This document shows positions 1 through 10,718 of a stretch of DNA of 60,000 bases, in pieces. The notes under the pieces are model-generated. The model ran no database searches and was not told the origin of the DNA. It saw only the letters and a list, made by a program, of their open reading frames with translations. The stretch's first letter is position 1. Each line of letters begins with the position of its first letter. Source of the DNA: Cryptomeria japonica (taxonomy: Eukaryota; Streptophyta; Pinopsida; Cupressales; Cupressaceae); NCBI RefSeq assembly GCF_030272615.1, contig NC_081414.1:663724938-663784937 (forward strand). Reading direction: 5' to 3'. The position numbers and the translations under genes were made by a program.

Positions 1-290
1 GAAATATAAAGATTAATTTTACTATTTGTATACTTTATTACCTAATTTATAACCCTAACACTAAAAATAAGTGTAACCTTAATCCTAACCTTCATTATTT
101 TTATTTATTTAAATTGTTCCTTTTATTATTGGTTTTGTTTTTATTGTAAGAGTTATTTTAAAATATTCTATAGACTAAACTTGTACACCTAATTTTTTTA
201 TGAAACATAAAGATTGATTTTACTATTTGTATACTTTATTACCTAATTTATAACCCTAGCACTAAAACCAAGTATAACCTTATCCTAAGC
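1..290 (+). repeat. About 199-bp tandem repeat at the head of copy A
   Basis: The segment starting at 1 ('taaagattaattttacta') recurs at about 200 ('taaagattgattttacta'), followed in both by the same 'cctaatttataaccct' run. The period is close to 199 bases. The same tandem arrangement is present in copy B, so it belongs to the repeat family. It resembles promoter monomers of some LINEs in position only. Confidence 0.75.
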
Positions 291-482
291 TTCATTAAAT
301 ATGATCATAATTGAACTAGAATCTTAACACCAATTACACCCTATTTGTAATGAAAATCGTATCTTATTCTTTAATCCTAATCATTATCTACATCTAATTT
401 TTAATTATTTTCTAACCTTATAAATTATTTAAAATATTCAATATATTTATATCTTAAATAAAATCTTATTTTATAATAATAA

Positions 483-1875
483 TGGTAAAATTTCTATTAA
501 GGGCTTTGGATAGAGCTCAACAAGATGGTTTTCTCAGAGGTATCAAGATCACCAATGCAATTGAGATAGTTTCTTAGCAACAATTTGCAGATGATACTAT
601 GATCTTTGGACATGTTGATAAAAAGAAGACAATTAGATTTATAAAAATCCTTAGAATATAATCTACAACATTAGGTCAATAGGTAAATTGGTCCAAATTA
701 GAATTATTTTTCTTTAATGTTAAGTCTTTCATAGAGAAAGAGATATTAAATCTTATGGTCTTAGTGCTAGGAAGCTCCCTTGTTCTTATTTAGGACTTCC
801 CTTAGATAAAGGATTGAGGACCACAAAAGTATGAGATCCAATTGGTGAAAACATGGATAAAAAATGGAATCATATAAGACCAAATGGCTCTCATGGGTAG
901 GGAGAATCACTATTCTAAAGGCTCTCCTTTGAACTCTTGCAATTTACTTAATGTCGGTCTTATCTCTCTCAATAGGAGAAAATGTAAAGTTAGTAAAGAA
1001 AATGAGACCCTTTTATTGGCAAGGTATGCCTTAAAAAAAAAAAAAAATAACATTGATTGTCTGGGATAATATTTACAGACCTAAAAAATTTGGGTGAATT
1101 GGTTTGAGAAATCATCTGTGGCAAAATAAAACTCAAAGAGCGAAGATGGTTTGGAAAATGTATAAGAATTTACATTTAAAATGGATTAGAATTCTTAAAA
1201 TTAGATATTTAGTAGATATGAGTCTAGAAGGCTTCTTTAGGACCCAAAATCCTCCAAAAGGGTCTAGGGCCTAGAACTTTATATTAAAATGTAGAGACTT
1301 GATTTTAGAGAAAATATCATGGGATGTGGGAGATGTTCAAAGGGAATTTTTCTAGTCAGATTCTTGGGGAGGATATCTTGGTTTGGACAAAATGGTTAAT
1401 GCCAACAACATCAGGCAAGTTTGTGAAAGAATTTAAGGAATTCATGTCAGAGACTACATTGAATTTCTTGATAGAGAGCCTTCTTTGGGATAGAAATGAA
1501 ATTTTTTTGAGGATTTCCTTGCTAAGAGAGAAGATATATCCCATTTCAAGAAGACTTTAAAGAATGGTCTATATCATCTCAAATTGGACTAGATACTCTG
1601 ATCTGGAAAGGAGTGAGCTCAGGGAATTATAACTCCAAAGATGGATATAGACTAATAGTTGAGAAACAACATCTTCAAAAGACTAAGATTTTGATTTATC
1701 TTTGTTGGGATAAAATGTGTCTACCTAAAGCACACACATTTTCTTGGGCAACCCCTCCAGGCAGATTTTTAACTACATAATAGTTTAGAAAAATAGGATT
1801 TTCTAGTCCATATATCTATGTCTTATGTGAACAAAGTGAAGAGTCAATTAGCCACATTGTATCATTTACAAAATA
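483..1875 (+). pseudogene. Decayed LINE (L1-type) reverse transcriptase and zinc-ribbon fragment, copy A
   Basis: Conceptual translation in shifting frames shows the late palm of an L1-type reverse transcriptase. The catalytic motif reads FADDTMIF at 583-606, followed by the thumb region and, near 1640-1870, the zf-RVT (zinc-binding) segment that links RT to RNase H in plant LINEs ('CWDKMCLPKAHTFSWA', then a C/H-rich tail). The N-terminal RT motifs, endonuclease and ORF1 are absent, and many stops and frameshifts are present, including one a few codons before FADD. No RNase H follows. It is non-functional. The same fragment recurs at 35232-36620. Confidence 0.85.
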
Positions 1876-2689
1876 TCACTATATCACTATCATTTGCAAA
1901 AGAAGATAGTCATTCAAGAAACTAAGATGTTAATTTATACAAGTATTATTGTCACTGTGAAATAATATTCTTCTTATGTATTCAGCTATTGGGATAGAAA
2001 TGTATAATTGTCCCATCATGAATATAAAATTTGCACGCAATGAATGACTTATATTCTCCAATTAAATATCGAGGATTGTGAAAAAGTTTAAGTGTTCAAC
2101 AAATTAGTAATCTGTGTTGAATATGAGTTGTATTTTAAATAATAATGTTGTTTTTATTACAACAAATAGTTTTTTTGATACAACCATTGGTCCATTTGTG
2201 TTTGATAGAAAAGTTAAAAATAAGAATTCTATGTGGTTATCAATAGTTATATGGTTCATTTAGGTTGGATATAAGTTATACTTTAAACAAAACTATCATA
2301 TTATACTAATAAAAAATAATATTTTCTTGCTCAATTACTAGGGATTTTTTATTTTAATATTTGAAGTCATTTTTAGGACACTTCATACTAGATGTGCTAT
2401 TTTGACAAGTTGTGTGATTATTAACACCTCCACACCATAGTTGTATATAAATAGGCATCCATTCTAAATTTCTAAAAATTTGAAAATCTTCTGATATTCC
2501 ATGTAATTGGTCTAATGGAGAGATAACCATCAACACCTCACACATGTGAAAATTTATTATTGTCACAATTGTGCTCTCTCAACATGCTTAGAAAAGTGAC
2601 CTGACCCTTCCTATAGTAAATCAATATGGGCTCATATGGTTCCATGCAACCATTCATTCAATTTAAATCTAATATTTTATTGGCTTAAT
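1876..2689. other. Non-coding tail of repeat copy A
   Basis: AT-rich sequence without credible coding potential, shared with 36621-37432 of copy B. Nothing else is recognised in it. Confidence 0.6.
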
Positions 2690-2723
2690 TCGAATTATTC
2701 TTTCATCTATCCCAAACTACATT

Positions 2724-3188
2724 ATGTTTTTACTCCTAATTCCAAAAGGAGAGCTATCTACAATTAAATCTAGCCTTAAATATTTCCTTTGGAAAGGACC
2801 TAAAGAGAAAAGAGAAAACTCACCTATTAGCTTGGGAAAAATCTTGCTTGCCCAAGAAAAACGGGGGTGTGCAGGTATCCATAAATTGCTCATGAGAAAT
2901 ATAGCTTTAGGTGCGAAGCTGGTTTGGAATTTTTTTTCCAACCATAAGTATAAATGGGCCTCTATTATGTGTATGAAATACTTGGATTCACCTAAGCCAG
3001 AAAGAACTTTGACAACATCATATCATCCTCAGGGTTCCCAGATGTGGATTTTTCCAGTAAACTGCAGGAAACTCCTACCCTTTCTATCCTGGATCATTGG
3101 TGATGGCAATAAGGCTCAGTTTTGGGAGGAATCATGGAATGGCCATCCTCCTCTTGACTCTCTCATTTCTGTCCTAGATCTAAAATAA
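2724..3188 (+). pseudogene. LINE reverse transcriptase C-terminal region
   Basis: An uninterrupted 154-codon stretch has the hallmarks of the plant L1 region between RT and the zinc ribbon: 'FLWKGPKEKRE', 'GCAGIHKLLMRNIALGAKLVW', and 'WIIGDGNKAQFWEESWNG' (about residues 120-140), the usual IGNG-x-x-FWxDxW block. It is part of the ORF2 polyprotein of the LINE at 2690-5625 and not a separate gene. The first ATG is incidental. Confidence 0.85.
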
Positions 3189-3351
3189 CTCCTAAAGGCA
3201 GATTAGGGTTCAAAGGTTTTTCATTAATTTCTGATTAATGATAATAGATTTCCACAATCCATACAAAATATAGAAATTTGTTTAAGTGGAAGGATTTACT
3301 ATCACTATAAAGCTCCTTTGTTCAAGCGGAAAGATTTCTCTTAGGTTCACG

Positions 3352-3371
3352 CCTCCCCCCCACCCCCCCCC
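3352..3371. repeat. C-homopolymer tract
   Basis: A run of C interrupted only by one A inside the LINE between the RT C-terminus and the zinc ribbon. It probably arose by slippage. Confidence 0.9.
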
Positions 3372-3419
3372 AATAGAAAGTTCTGCTACTAAAATCCCTT
3401 TATCATCATCAAATTTACT

Positions 3420-3740
3420 CCTTCAACTGAAAGGATTACCTAATATGGACAATTGCTAAATCAGGTTCCTATTTTTTCAAAGAAGGGTATGAGATTATCT
3501 CTAAGCACTTCCAATCTCTCCTTCACAAGAGGTGTTTCTCCTTTTGTTGGTCAGATGCAGGTTGCCAAAAGAAGGTGCTTTTACTTGGCTAGTGCTTAAA
3601 GATAAAAAAATTCACTACTTCAAGGCTTTGACACTTGGGTATATCTCCTCCTTTTCATTGCGTTCTTTGTAATTCAAAATTGAAATTACTTGATCATCTT
3701 CTTTTAAATTGTCCTTTTGCATACCATTGTTGGTCATGGT
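3420..3740 (+). pseudogene. LINE zf-RVT (zinc-binding) segment
   Basis: Translation shows 'IAKSGSYFFKEGYEIIS', then a C-x2-C ... H ... C pattern ('CVLCNSKLKLLDHLLLNCPF') ending in 'HCWSWL'. This is the zf-RVT signature of plant LINEs. In-frame stops are present upstream of the cysteine cluster. It is part of the LINE at 2690-5625. Confidence 0.8.
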
Positions 3741-4147
3741 TATACCTTAAACTCCAATGGTACAACCCTCTCCATATCAACTTGATCATGTTTTGATGCT
3801 TGGTTGCGATTGTACAAGGATTCCTTTTTTGCCTCTTTGTGGAAGGTTGCTCCAGCTATCCTCATTTGGAATTTATGGTGAGAAAGGAATAAGAGAATAT
3901 TTAGAGGAGAAAAGCATGATGTCTCCCATATTATGGTTAACATTAAGAACTCTATTTTAGAGGCTATTAATGATCATACTTATAACACACGTCTTTGGAC
4001 TCCCCTTTCAATTCTTGGGATGATCAAACTCTTATGGATTGGAAGGGCATTTCTCTTCATTTTAAGGGTGACCTCCTAAAAAATCCCCCTTGTAAGAGCA
4101 AGAGGAGAGATGTTAAATGGAAACCTCTTGCTCCACCCTTCTAGAAA

Positions 4148-4510
4148 TTGAATTTTGATGGAGCAGCTAAGGGTAATCTAGGAATTTTAGGGATAGGTTT
4201 CTCTCTTCGCAATTCCATGGGCATTATCTTAGTATCCAGAGCTGCGGGAATCCTAAATTCCACAAACAATATAGTAGAGGCCATAACTTCATTTTATGGC
4301 CTACATATGGCATATGAATATGGGATTAATGATTTTGTGATTGAAGGTGATGCTCTTAATATCTTCTTGGTGCTTGAAAGGTTTGACACTCTGAGTTAGT
4401 TGATAAAATATCTCCTCCAAGAAGCATTGTTTCTCCTTTCAAATATTTATGTTTAGTTTATTCTTTGTTGTTTTAGAGAGGCGAACATATTAGCAGACAC
4501 TCTTGCAAAT
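4148..4510 (+). pseudogene. LINE RNase H (RVT_3-type) domain
   Basis: The acidic residues of RNase H are visible: D in 'NFDGAAKGN' at the start, E in 'NNIVEAITSFYGL', D in 'VIEGDALN', and the terminal 'ILADTLANRG' block after one stop at about 4399. This is the plant RVT_3 form seen in L1 ORF2 C-termini. It would degrade the RNA strand during retrotransposition. One in-frame stop splits it, so it is inactive as it stands. Confidence 0.9.
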
Positions 4511-5625
4511 AGAGGTTGCAGTCTAGAGCTTGGGTTTCATTAGCAAGGTTGGAAAGACATTCTAAAATTCAGTTCCTTAGCATCAATTTCTTGGGAGGAA
4601 AAAATTCCCCTTGTTTTTATGAATTTGAATCTCCCCTCTCTTTTAATATTGGGTCTACTAACTATCACATACTTTTTCCTTGTCATCAGGCCATTACCAC
4701 CATGCCACCACATGCCCTCTTATATCTCATCAACCTATTGTGTGTAATTAATGTTTCCCTTGGCGGCACCCAAATTTGGATTATGTCCTTTTTTGAAAAG
4801 ATTTGTTACATATGGAACTACCCGGGTTATGTTGTACCACCTCAAAAAATCAATGGCTTCGAGAGGGACGCTATTCAAAAAACTACCCATGCAGGGGGCC
4901 AAAGGATTTATTTGTCGAGTTTATTAGTTTGTGAATCTCATGCCTTTTAAGATGTTGACCTTAGCCTTGGTGAGGCTCATGCTCACAGAGAAGTTCATGT
5001 GAAGGAATGCCCTTGTAGGGGGTTGAAAGATGCTGAGGTGCTTATTAATGTAGAGGTTTCACAGGCTCAAAAAGAAGATGGGTTCGACGTTATTGGCTAT
5101 AAGTCTCAGAGGAGTCCAGTGGATGCTGAAGGATTGGAGGAAAATAACCCCTAATTTGATGATCTGCTGCATTTTGTTAGTCCTTTTGTTTTCATGGGTT
5201 GCAGTCGTTGACTCCAGGCTCTGTTCCTTTCCATATGCTAGTGATAGTTCTTCAGTTACGATTTTATATTTACCCTTCTAGGTATATGGTCTTCAATTTT
5301 GTCTAGTTGTACTTGTAGACTGAGTGATGCTCTCTGCTCTCTTCTTACGGTCTATTTTTGTTTACTTCTTGTTAGATTTTGGGTGTCGATCTGCCTTGTT
5401 CTCTATCATAATAATGCTAGTTTTCTTTTGTCTGCTCTCGATTTTGCCCACGGTTCTGTTCTTCTCTTTTGGGTTTGGATGCTATACTCTATTTCTTCTT
5501 CACAGATGGAGCCAGACTCTCTGTGTTTTTGTTATATATCCAGTTTCCATCAACTATATGCATTTTATATTATTATTAATATAATACTTATACGCTTGCG
5601 CTTTGTCTTAAAAAGAAAAAGATAT
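4511..5625 (+). pseudogene. LINE post-RNase H extension and 3' UTR
   Basis: Coding-like sequence continues for more than 400 bases beyond RNase H (for example 4516-4950, 144 codons open, with 'FFEKICYIWNYPGYVV'). A T-rich segment that encodes only hydrophobic, low-complexity open frames (5299-5643) follows, and then the A-rich end. I do not recognise a domain in the extension. The hydrophobic frames look like an untranslated 3' region. Confidence 0.5.
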
Positions 5626-5639
5626 AAACAAATTATGTA

Positions 5640-6282
5640 TTAGAGTAGCTAACTAGTATCCAATGTATACAAAGTGAGAAATGTGAGGTGTACACTAAAT
5701 TTCATACTAACATAATAGTGACTCATTAAAGATTGAATATCTATGGATAAATGATACAATTAGTTCAAAATGGTAGAAAATATGATCGTAGAGATTAAAG
5801 AACATTGGAATGGGTTAACACACATTGCATGTTTATTAGAGTTGATGAAATGAAGGGTTGGATATGACAAGGGTTAGAACTAACACGGGTTTTCTTTTTA
5901 ATTGTAGATAAGCCTACAACAACCCATAACATATGACAACTCACATATAAGACCCACCACTCTACTCACATCAACTAATATATAGTATGTCACACCTAAC
6001 AATGAGGATCTATTCTAGAAGCACCTAAACATACCCATTTGAAACCATTTGAATAATAAACACAATGAAATATATGTTATTGTATAAAATATTCTCTTTT
6101 CTTTTACATACAATATCTTGTATTCTTCCAATTAATACACAAAAAAAAAATTAAAAAAATTCTTTTTATATAATCATATCTATATTAATGTATAAAATAC
6201 TCTTTTTCTTTTACATACTCACACATACAAACATAGTCTCTCTCTCCTTCCCTCCCTCCCTCCCTCCCTCTCTCAAGTTTAG
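5640..6282. other. Non-genic AT-rich spacer
   Basis: No coding potential is seen. It contains an approximate 106-base tandem duplication, with 'tataaaatattctcttttc' near 6084 and 'tataaaatactctttttct' near 6190. Confidence 0.6.
6238..6277. repeat. Pyrimidine microsatellite (CT and CCCT units)
   Basis: A stretch of CT repeats flanks five to six CCCT/CCTT units. It lies directly left of the duplicated lectin-like segment and may mark its boundary. Confidence 0.9.
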
Positions 6283-7068
6283 AATATTGATCAAAGATAC
6301 TTTTTTGGTTGTGATATTTATGTTAACAGTAAATAAGAAGAGAAGAAGTAGGGTAAGGAAAGATATTAAGCCAGAGAATATTATCGATATTACTTCAGAA
6401 CCATATGATATTACATGAAAAACATAGACATTTGTTTATGTATTTAGATAAGGGAAAGCCTTGCGCTTGATCCCTATAGCTAAAAGAAAACTACTGTTGT
6501 TAATAAGTGAACTATATAGCAGTCCAGTAAACACTTAGGTCATCATCAAGGCTTGTGTAGAGTTTTTTATTTCCATCAATCAAAGCCAAAGATTGAGCTC
6601 CAGTGCATTTAGTTAGAGGTGAGCAAGCATTCACCGTTTTCCAGATTGGCCTATTCAGGGTCTACAATTCCAATGTTCTGTCACTATGCAAGGCTAGAGA
6701 GCAATTCTTTTGAGATGAGGAAGAAGGGGCATGCCACAATATATGGCCTGCTTCATCCTTCAAGTTGGCCATCCAGTCAGTCTCTAAAAATTTGAGCTTG
6801 TATTTAACGTATTGAATGCATCTCCTCAATAAATCTATATATCATTACTAATTGTTTAGAAGAATATGTCTTCTATTTAAATAAATAATCTATTTAGCAT
6901 CAATGACATCAATGTGGAACTTATTGGGGTGAGACATTAAGGCTCACTCAATCAAACATACTTAACCATAAAATTCTCCCAAAATTAAGTGCACATAGTC
7001 CGCTATTGAATTCAAAAAATTGTTAGCTAAGTATTATGCCTAATGAGCCATTTTAAATAAATTTCATC
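6283..7068 (-). repeat. Deleted duplicate of the lectin-like gene locus
   Basis: The left part (6283 to about 6804) aligns with 53686 to about 54200. A 14-base piece then matches 55638-55652 ('ttaacgtattgaatg'). From about 6820 to 7068 it aligns with 55703 to about 55950. The duplicate therefore carries the 3' flank, the last third of the gene and the distal upstream flank, but lacks about 1.44 kb that holds the 5' two thirds of the gene and its promoter. Confidence 0.9.
6512..6804 (-). pseudogene. Truncated lectin-like pseudogene (C-terminal third)
   Basis: Minus-strand translation matches the last 95-100 residues of the protein at 53892-54788. It keeps the conserved 'HILW', 'KNCSLALHSD', 'RPIWKTVNACSPLTK' and the terminal 'VYWTAI' with its stop at 6512-6514. 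One in-frame TAG replaces the sequence after LELE/LEL, and a 9-base deletion removes three residues of the Ser/Tyr stretch. The reading frame upstream of position 6804 is gone together with signal peptide, N-terminal domain and promoter. It is a dead paralogue. Confidence 0.9.
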
Positions 7069-7118
7069 AGTTCTTACATATAACTAATGAATTAGTTCTT
7101 ACATATAACTAATGAATT
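7069..7118. repeat. Perfect 25-bp tandem duplication
   Basis: The 25-base unit beginning 'agttcttacatataactaat' occurs twice without mismatch. It lies between the lectin duplicate and the start of the next LINE. Confidence 0.95.
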
Positions 7119-7136
7119 AGAATAATTTATTCCAAC

Positions 7137-7922
7137 ATGTCAGGAGCAAGAGTAGGAGCAGGAGTCAGAGCTGGAGTTGGCACAGGAACTGGTTCAGGTT
7201 TGAATTTGTCTCCCACAAGATCTAGGATCCTAGGTGATCCCCCCTTGACCCTTTGGATGGGGCCTCAAATGATACCTAGGATGGTGGTACCAATACTGCC
7301 AATAGATTTTTTGTCACCTCCGACAAAACTCAGGAGGTTGAGGGCCCCAATAATAAGATTCCCTCTCTGGTATGCAACAAGAAATGGGCCTCTCTTGTTT
7401 CCTCAAATCTTAAAGGCAAGGCCACTTCATCGGTACCACATAAGGTTGATTGAGACTCTAGTGCTTGCTCCATCTCTATTTCAGACAGTATTGTTGATCA
7501 GAATATGACTCATATGCTTCTGGTCTTGGTTGGAAAATTTATAGGCCCATGTCCTAATATTGAGGTTGTTCGTTCGTGGGTGGCGAGGAAATGAAAAGGT
7601 AAAGGTCAAACTGATGTTGTGGCTATGGTTGGTGGCTTCTTCTCCTTTTCATTCTCTTGTGAAGAATATTTTTGATCTATTCTGGTGCGAGGTTCTTGGA
7701 TGCTAGGAAAAGCTTCATTGGCCCTTAAAAAATGGGAACTAGGTTTTAATCCCAAAGATTGGGAATGCAATGAAGTCCCTATCTAGGTCACACTACCAGG
7801 TTTACCCATGAAATTCTAGGGAGAAGAAATTTTTGCAGGTATTGCTACCTGCTTTGGGGATCTGATCTCTATGAATTCCCCCTACTCTAACAGGGTTTTC
7901 CCAACCTCTCCTAGATCTTCCT
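7137..7922 (+). pseudogene. LINE ORF1 (DUF4283 gag-like nucleic-acid chaperone), decayed
   Basis: After a repetitive Gly-rich start, the frame that matters shows 'KWASLVSSNLKGKATSSVPH'. It then gives the DUF4283 pattern: 'LVGKFIGPCPNIEVVRSWVA', 'VAMVGGFFSFSFSCEE', 'GKASLALKKWELGFNP', 'LPGLPMKF' and 'IFAGIATCFGDLISM'. Plant L1 ORF1 proteins bind element RNA. At least four in-frame stops and a frame change separate these blocks. The open 123-codon frame from 7137 is partly the wrong frame downstream. Confidence 0.8.
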
Positions 7923-8289
7923 AAGATATTCCCATTCAGTTGATTGTTGATATGGATAACTCTTTTGAGTTGAATCCCCAAACCGGCCCCTTGCAAGATC
8001 ATCCTCCTAAGGACCCCGCTCCTTTTATTGAGGTCAAGCCTAAAAACAGAAGAAGGAACTCCCCTATTGGCCAAATCACCCCATCTCCTGGGGGGGTCCT
8101 AACTAGAAATAGACAAAGAGCGGATTGTGGATCGTATTCAAGGGGGGTGGGGAGACCTTCTAATGCAGTTAATAGAGATAGATAGAGTCGGGTTGCCATT
8201 GCTCATGGATGCTAGAGAATTTTACGAGAAATGGGGATGGGATCCCCCCCTCATGCTAAATGAAGGTCATCTCATGAAATATAAGGGGA

Positions 8290-9160
8290 TTAAACCACCC
8301 CCATAATCATGACTTTCTATCTAATTTGGTTAGAGATCACAAGCCTGATATTTGTCTTGTCCAAGAAACAAAAATGCCTGGTAGTAAAGTGGAAAAACTC
8401 AAACTGGCAATTTTTGGAGATTCTAGTGTTCACTGCGTGGATGTTGATGGTGCTTCTGGTGGTATCACAATCCTTTCGAATCCAATATTTCTATGTGGTA
8501 AGGTGGTCCTCTCTTCTCCCAATCACATTGCTACTAGATTCTTTAATCTTAAGGATGGATCCTCCTGGATCATTTCCAACATCTATGCTCCTAATGGGAG
8601 ATCAGCTAGGAAATCTCTATGGTCTTCCATTTTCCTTGCTAGAACTCTCTTCCCTAATGAGAAATGGATCCTTTTGGGTGATTGAATACCCCTCTTTCTA
8701 ATCTAGAAAAATCTTGTGGTTTTGCCAATTTCAATTGATAGTAGACAAGACTTGGTTGACTTGATCAAGTCTTTGAGCCTTTTAGATCTTGATCTTATTG
8801 GGGATAAATTCATCTGGTCCAATAGACTTAGTGGGGAGGAGCTTATTCAGGTCAAGCTTGATAGGGGCCTTATTTCTCCAGATTGGCTCCGACTGGCTTC
8901 TTGCAGACTCAACGCCTTAGCCCATGTTGGATCCAATCACTTCCCCATCTGCCTCTCAGTCTCTCTATTGTCTAGCAGAAAGGCGTACCCCTTTAGATTT
9001 GAGAAAATGTGGCTCATAGCTCTGGAAATCCAAGATAAAATTTTGGAGTGGTGGAACACTGATATCCAGGGAACGACTATGTTTCGTATAGCCAAGAAGC
9101 TTGCCAATGTTAAGTCTAATATCCAATGCTAGAATAATTCCACTTTTGGCACAATCTTCA
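8290..9160 (+). pseudogene. LINE ORF2 APE-type endonuclease domain, decayed
   Basis: The frame gives the exonuclease-endonuclease-phosphatase order: 'DICLVQETKM' (catalytic Glu), 'ISNIYAPNGR', 'WILLGD' followed by a stop where GDFN is expected, 'GDKFIWSN', and 'HVGSNHFPICL', where the canonical Asp of S-D-H is Asn. The linker 'PFRFEKMWL...WW' follows. A missing DFN and the D-to-N change mean the endonuclease would be inactive even without stops. The domain normally nicks target DNA for target-primed reverse transcription. Confidence 0.9.
9156..9160. repeat. Target-site duplication (left), CTTCA
   Basis: CTTCA at 9156-9160 is repeated exactly at 10602-10606 on the other side of the solo LTR. 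Five-base duplications are normal for LTR-element integration. Confidence 0.85.
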
Positions 9161-10601
9161 TGATGAATAATGATGAACAAAAGATTCCACAATTGGTACT
9201 GAGATTGGGGGGGGGGGGTGAATCAGTATAGATAAAAACTCTCTTAACAACTTATCTAGCTAAAGCAAAACCAACTAGTTATCCCCATTACTGAACTTAA
9301 CCATGGCAATACCGGTTAAACACAGTACAACACCAGACACCATAAGCTGATAGGTCTGAATACTTCAAATACGATCAATTATGCAACATCAAATTCACCC
9401 ATAAACATATGCATGTGGTATACTAAAAATACCATAACCTATTAACCTTGTATGCATAATCCTTCAACAAAATACTTCATAAACATCACATGAAAAATGA
9501 ATAACACATAACACACATATTTTTTAAGTGGAAACCCAAATGGGAAAAACCATAGTGGGGATGAATACCCACAAGCTTGTTTTGAACTCTTTTGAAGCTC
9601 GCCCTGTTAGGAGCCTAGTCCGGTTAAAGACTTTACAATAAGGTTCTACTAGGAACCGATCCTATTAGAGATCACCTAGTTAAGGGATGGCTATATACCT
9701 TGTTAAAGGTTGAAACCCTGTTGAAGGTTACCTCGCTAGAGGATTTAAAAAACTCAATGATCTTGAGTCACCTATTTATAGGTTTTACAATAATCCTGTT
9801 AAAGTTACCCGGTAAAGGGATTTTCCATCAATTGAAATGATTAGAAGACAAGAGGAAAAACTACGATCTGATAACAACACTACATACCAAGGTAGATCCT
9901 TTTCATATCCTCTACTCTACAATCACACTCTGCAGTTTACCTCTTACTTTTCTGGCAAGTATCAAGTATCTCTTCACTCAGATACATACAGACAACATTT
10001 GCCAACTCTTCAATAACAAACATCATCGACCTTATAGACAATAGATAGGTTGGTAATATAAACCCTAAACCCTAAGTATCTTAGGTTTACAACATAGGTG
10101 GTCCAATCTTGACCATCCAAACATATTGTATAGAGCATTACAATTTCAAATAGACCACAAGACAATCTACATCGTTTATTCATCACCGCACATGGGAATC
10201 GGTAACCCATCACGCTCTCTTCTCATACCACTTAAGAAGAATGATCCTTCCCAAGGTAGACTTCAAACGTGGTTGATCTTCTTATGCCTCAATCCTTCAT
10301 ACGCACAAAGCTGACGTGGCACCTCGATCACATCTCTTTGCTAACTCATCACAAAGTATCATCAGTTCATCACACAAGCTAGATCGCCAAACCGATAACC
10401 ATAGAGCTGAGACTACCAACCGGTAATCGCACTTAGTGAAACCCCGACATTGGTTCACTGAATCTCCTCATGCCTCTTCATACCAGTTCACCAAATTCTT
10501 CAATCCGCATACTGGTTCACTTACACTTATTGACATCAATGACAACATACATTATCATCATATCAACATACCGGTTCATAATATGCCAATGATATCCAAC
10601 A
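9161..10601 (-). mobile_element. Solo LTR of a Ty1-copia element (1441 bp)
   Basis: Read on the minus strand it starts TGTTGG and ends TTCATCA, the same termini as the plus-strand LTR at 14926-16351. It aligns with that LTR along its length, sharing a G/C homopolymer near 9207-9217 and a telomere-like 'aaaccctaaaccctaa'. Outside each end lies CTTCA, and the interrupted LINE frame resumes on both sides. No primer site or internal sequence follows, so it formed by unequal recombination between two LTRs. Confidence 0.93.
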
Positions 10602-10718
10602 CTTCAATGCTAAAGAGAAGCTTAAACTAGAACTTACGGAGGTTCAAGAGCATATCCAAGCTTACGGGTTTGATATTGATGTCTCGAATAAGGAAATTGA
10701 TATTTCAACCAAATTACA
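10602..10718 (+). pseudogene. LINE ORF2 endonuclease-RT linker, continuation
   Basis: Immediately after the solo LTR the reading frame gives 'NAKEKLKLELTEVQEHIQAY' and then 'ISTKLHDV', the charged linker that follows the endonuclease in L1 ORF2. It joins the 'NNSTFGTIF' end at about 9158 once the LTR and one CTTCA copy are set aside. Confidence 0.75.

Larger units (their letters stand above)
1..2683 (+). repeat. Dispersed 2.7-kb repeat, copy A (carries a LINE fragment)
   Basis: This stretch matches copy B (about 34740-37432) nearly end to end in the same orientation. The shared part includes AT-rich leader, LINE-derived coding remnant and 800 bases of downstream non-coding DNA. Homology stops abruptly at a shared 'tattttattgg' at about 2683; the left end lies outside the window. 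Both copies have the same 5' truncation of the LINE and the same flanks, so the mobile or duplicated unit is larger than the LINE part. No terminal inverted repeat, primer site or target duplication could be fixed. Confidence 0.85.
2690..5625 (+). mobile_element. LINE (L1-type), 5'-truncated, 3' half
   Basis: A second, different plus-strand LINE follows copy A. In order it keeps the RT C-terminal connection (2724-3188), a zf-RVT segment (about 3420-3740), an RNase H domain (4148-4510) and a long post-RNase H tail. It ends near 5600-5625 with a short A-rich 3' terminus ('cttaaaaagaaaaagat'). 5' truncation is the usual outcome of target-primed reverse transcription. Frameshifts and stops show it is dead. 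Confidence 0.85.
7130..10718 (+). mobile_element. LINE (L1-type), 5' half, split by a solo LTR
   Basis: This LINE starts near 7130 with a low-complexity Gly/Ala/Thr-rich leader frame. It carries an ORF1 (about 7137-7922) and the endonuclease part of ORF2 (about 8290-9160). The linker after the endonuclease resumes at 10602 on the far side of the solo LTR at 9161-10601 and reads to about 10718, where the 3' LTR of another element begins. The RT is not present. The element is on the same strand as the LINE remnants at 483 and 2690 but is a different copy. Confidence 0.85.

Noticed and set aside
5299-5643. 114-codon hydrophobic open frame as a membrane-protein gene
   Set aside because: It lies in the T-rich 3' end of a LINE, overlaps another hydrophobic frame, and has no recognisable motif.
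10060-10076. Telomere-like 'aaaccctaaaccctaa' (also inverted at about 15466)
   Set aside because: Only about two units, at the same place in two LTRs of one family. It is part of the LTR and not an interstitial telomere.
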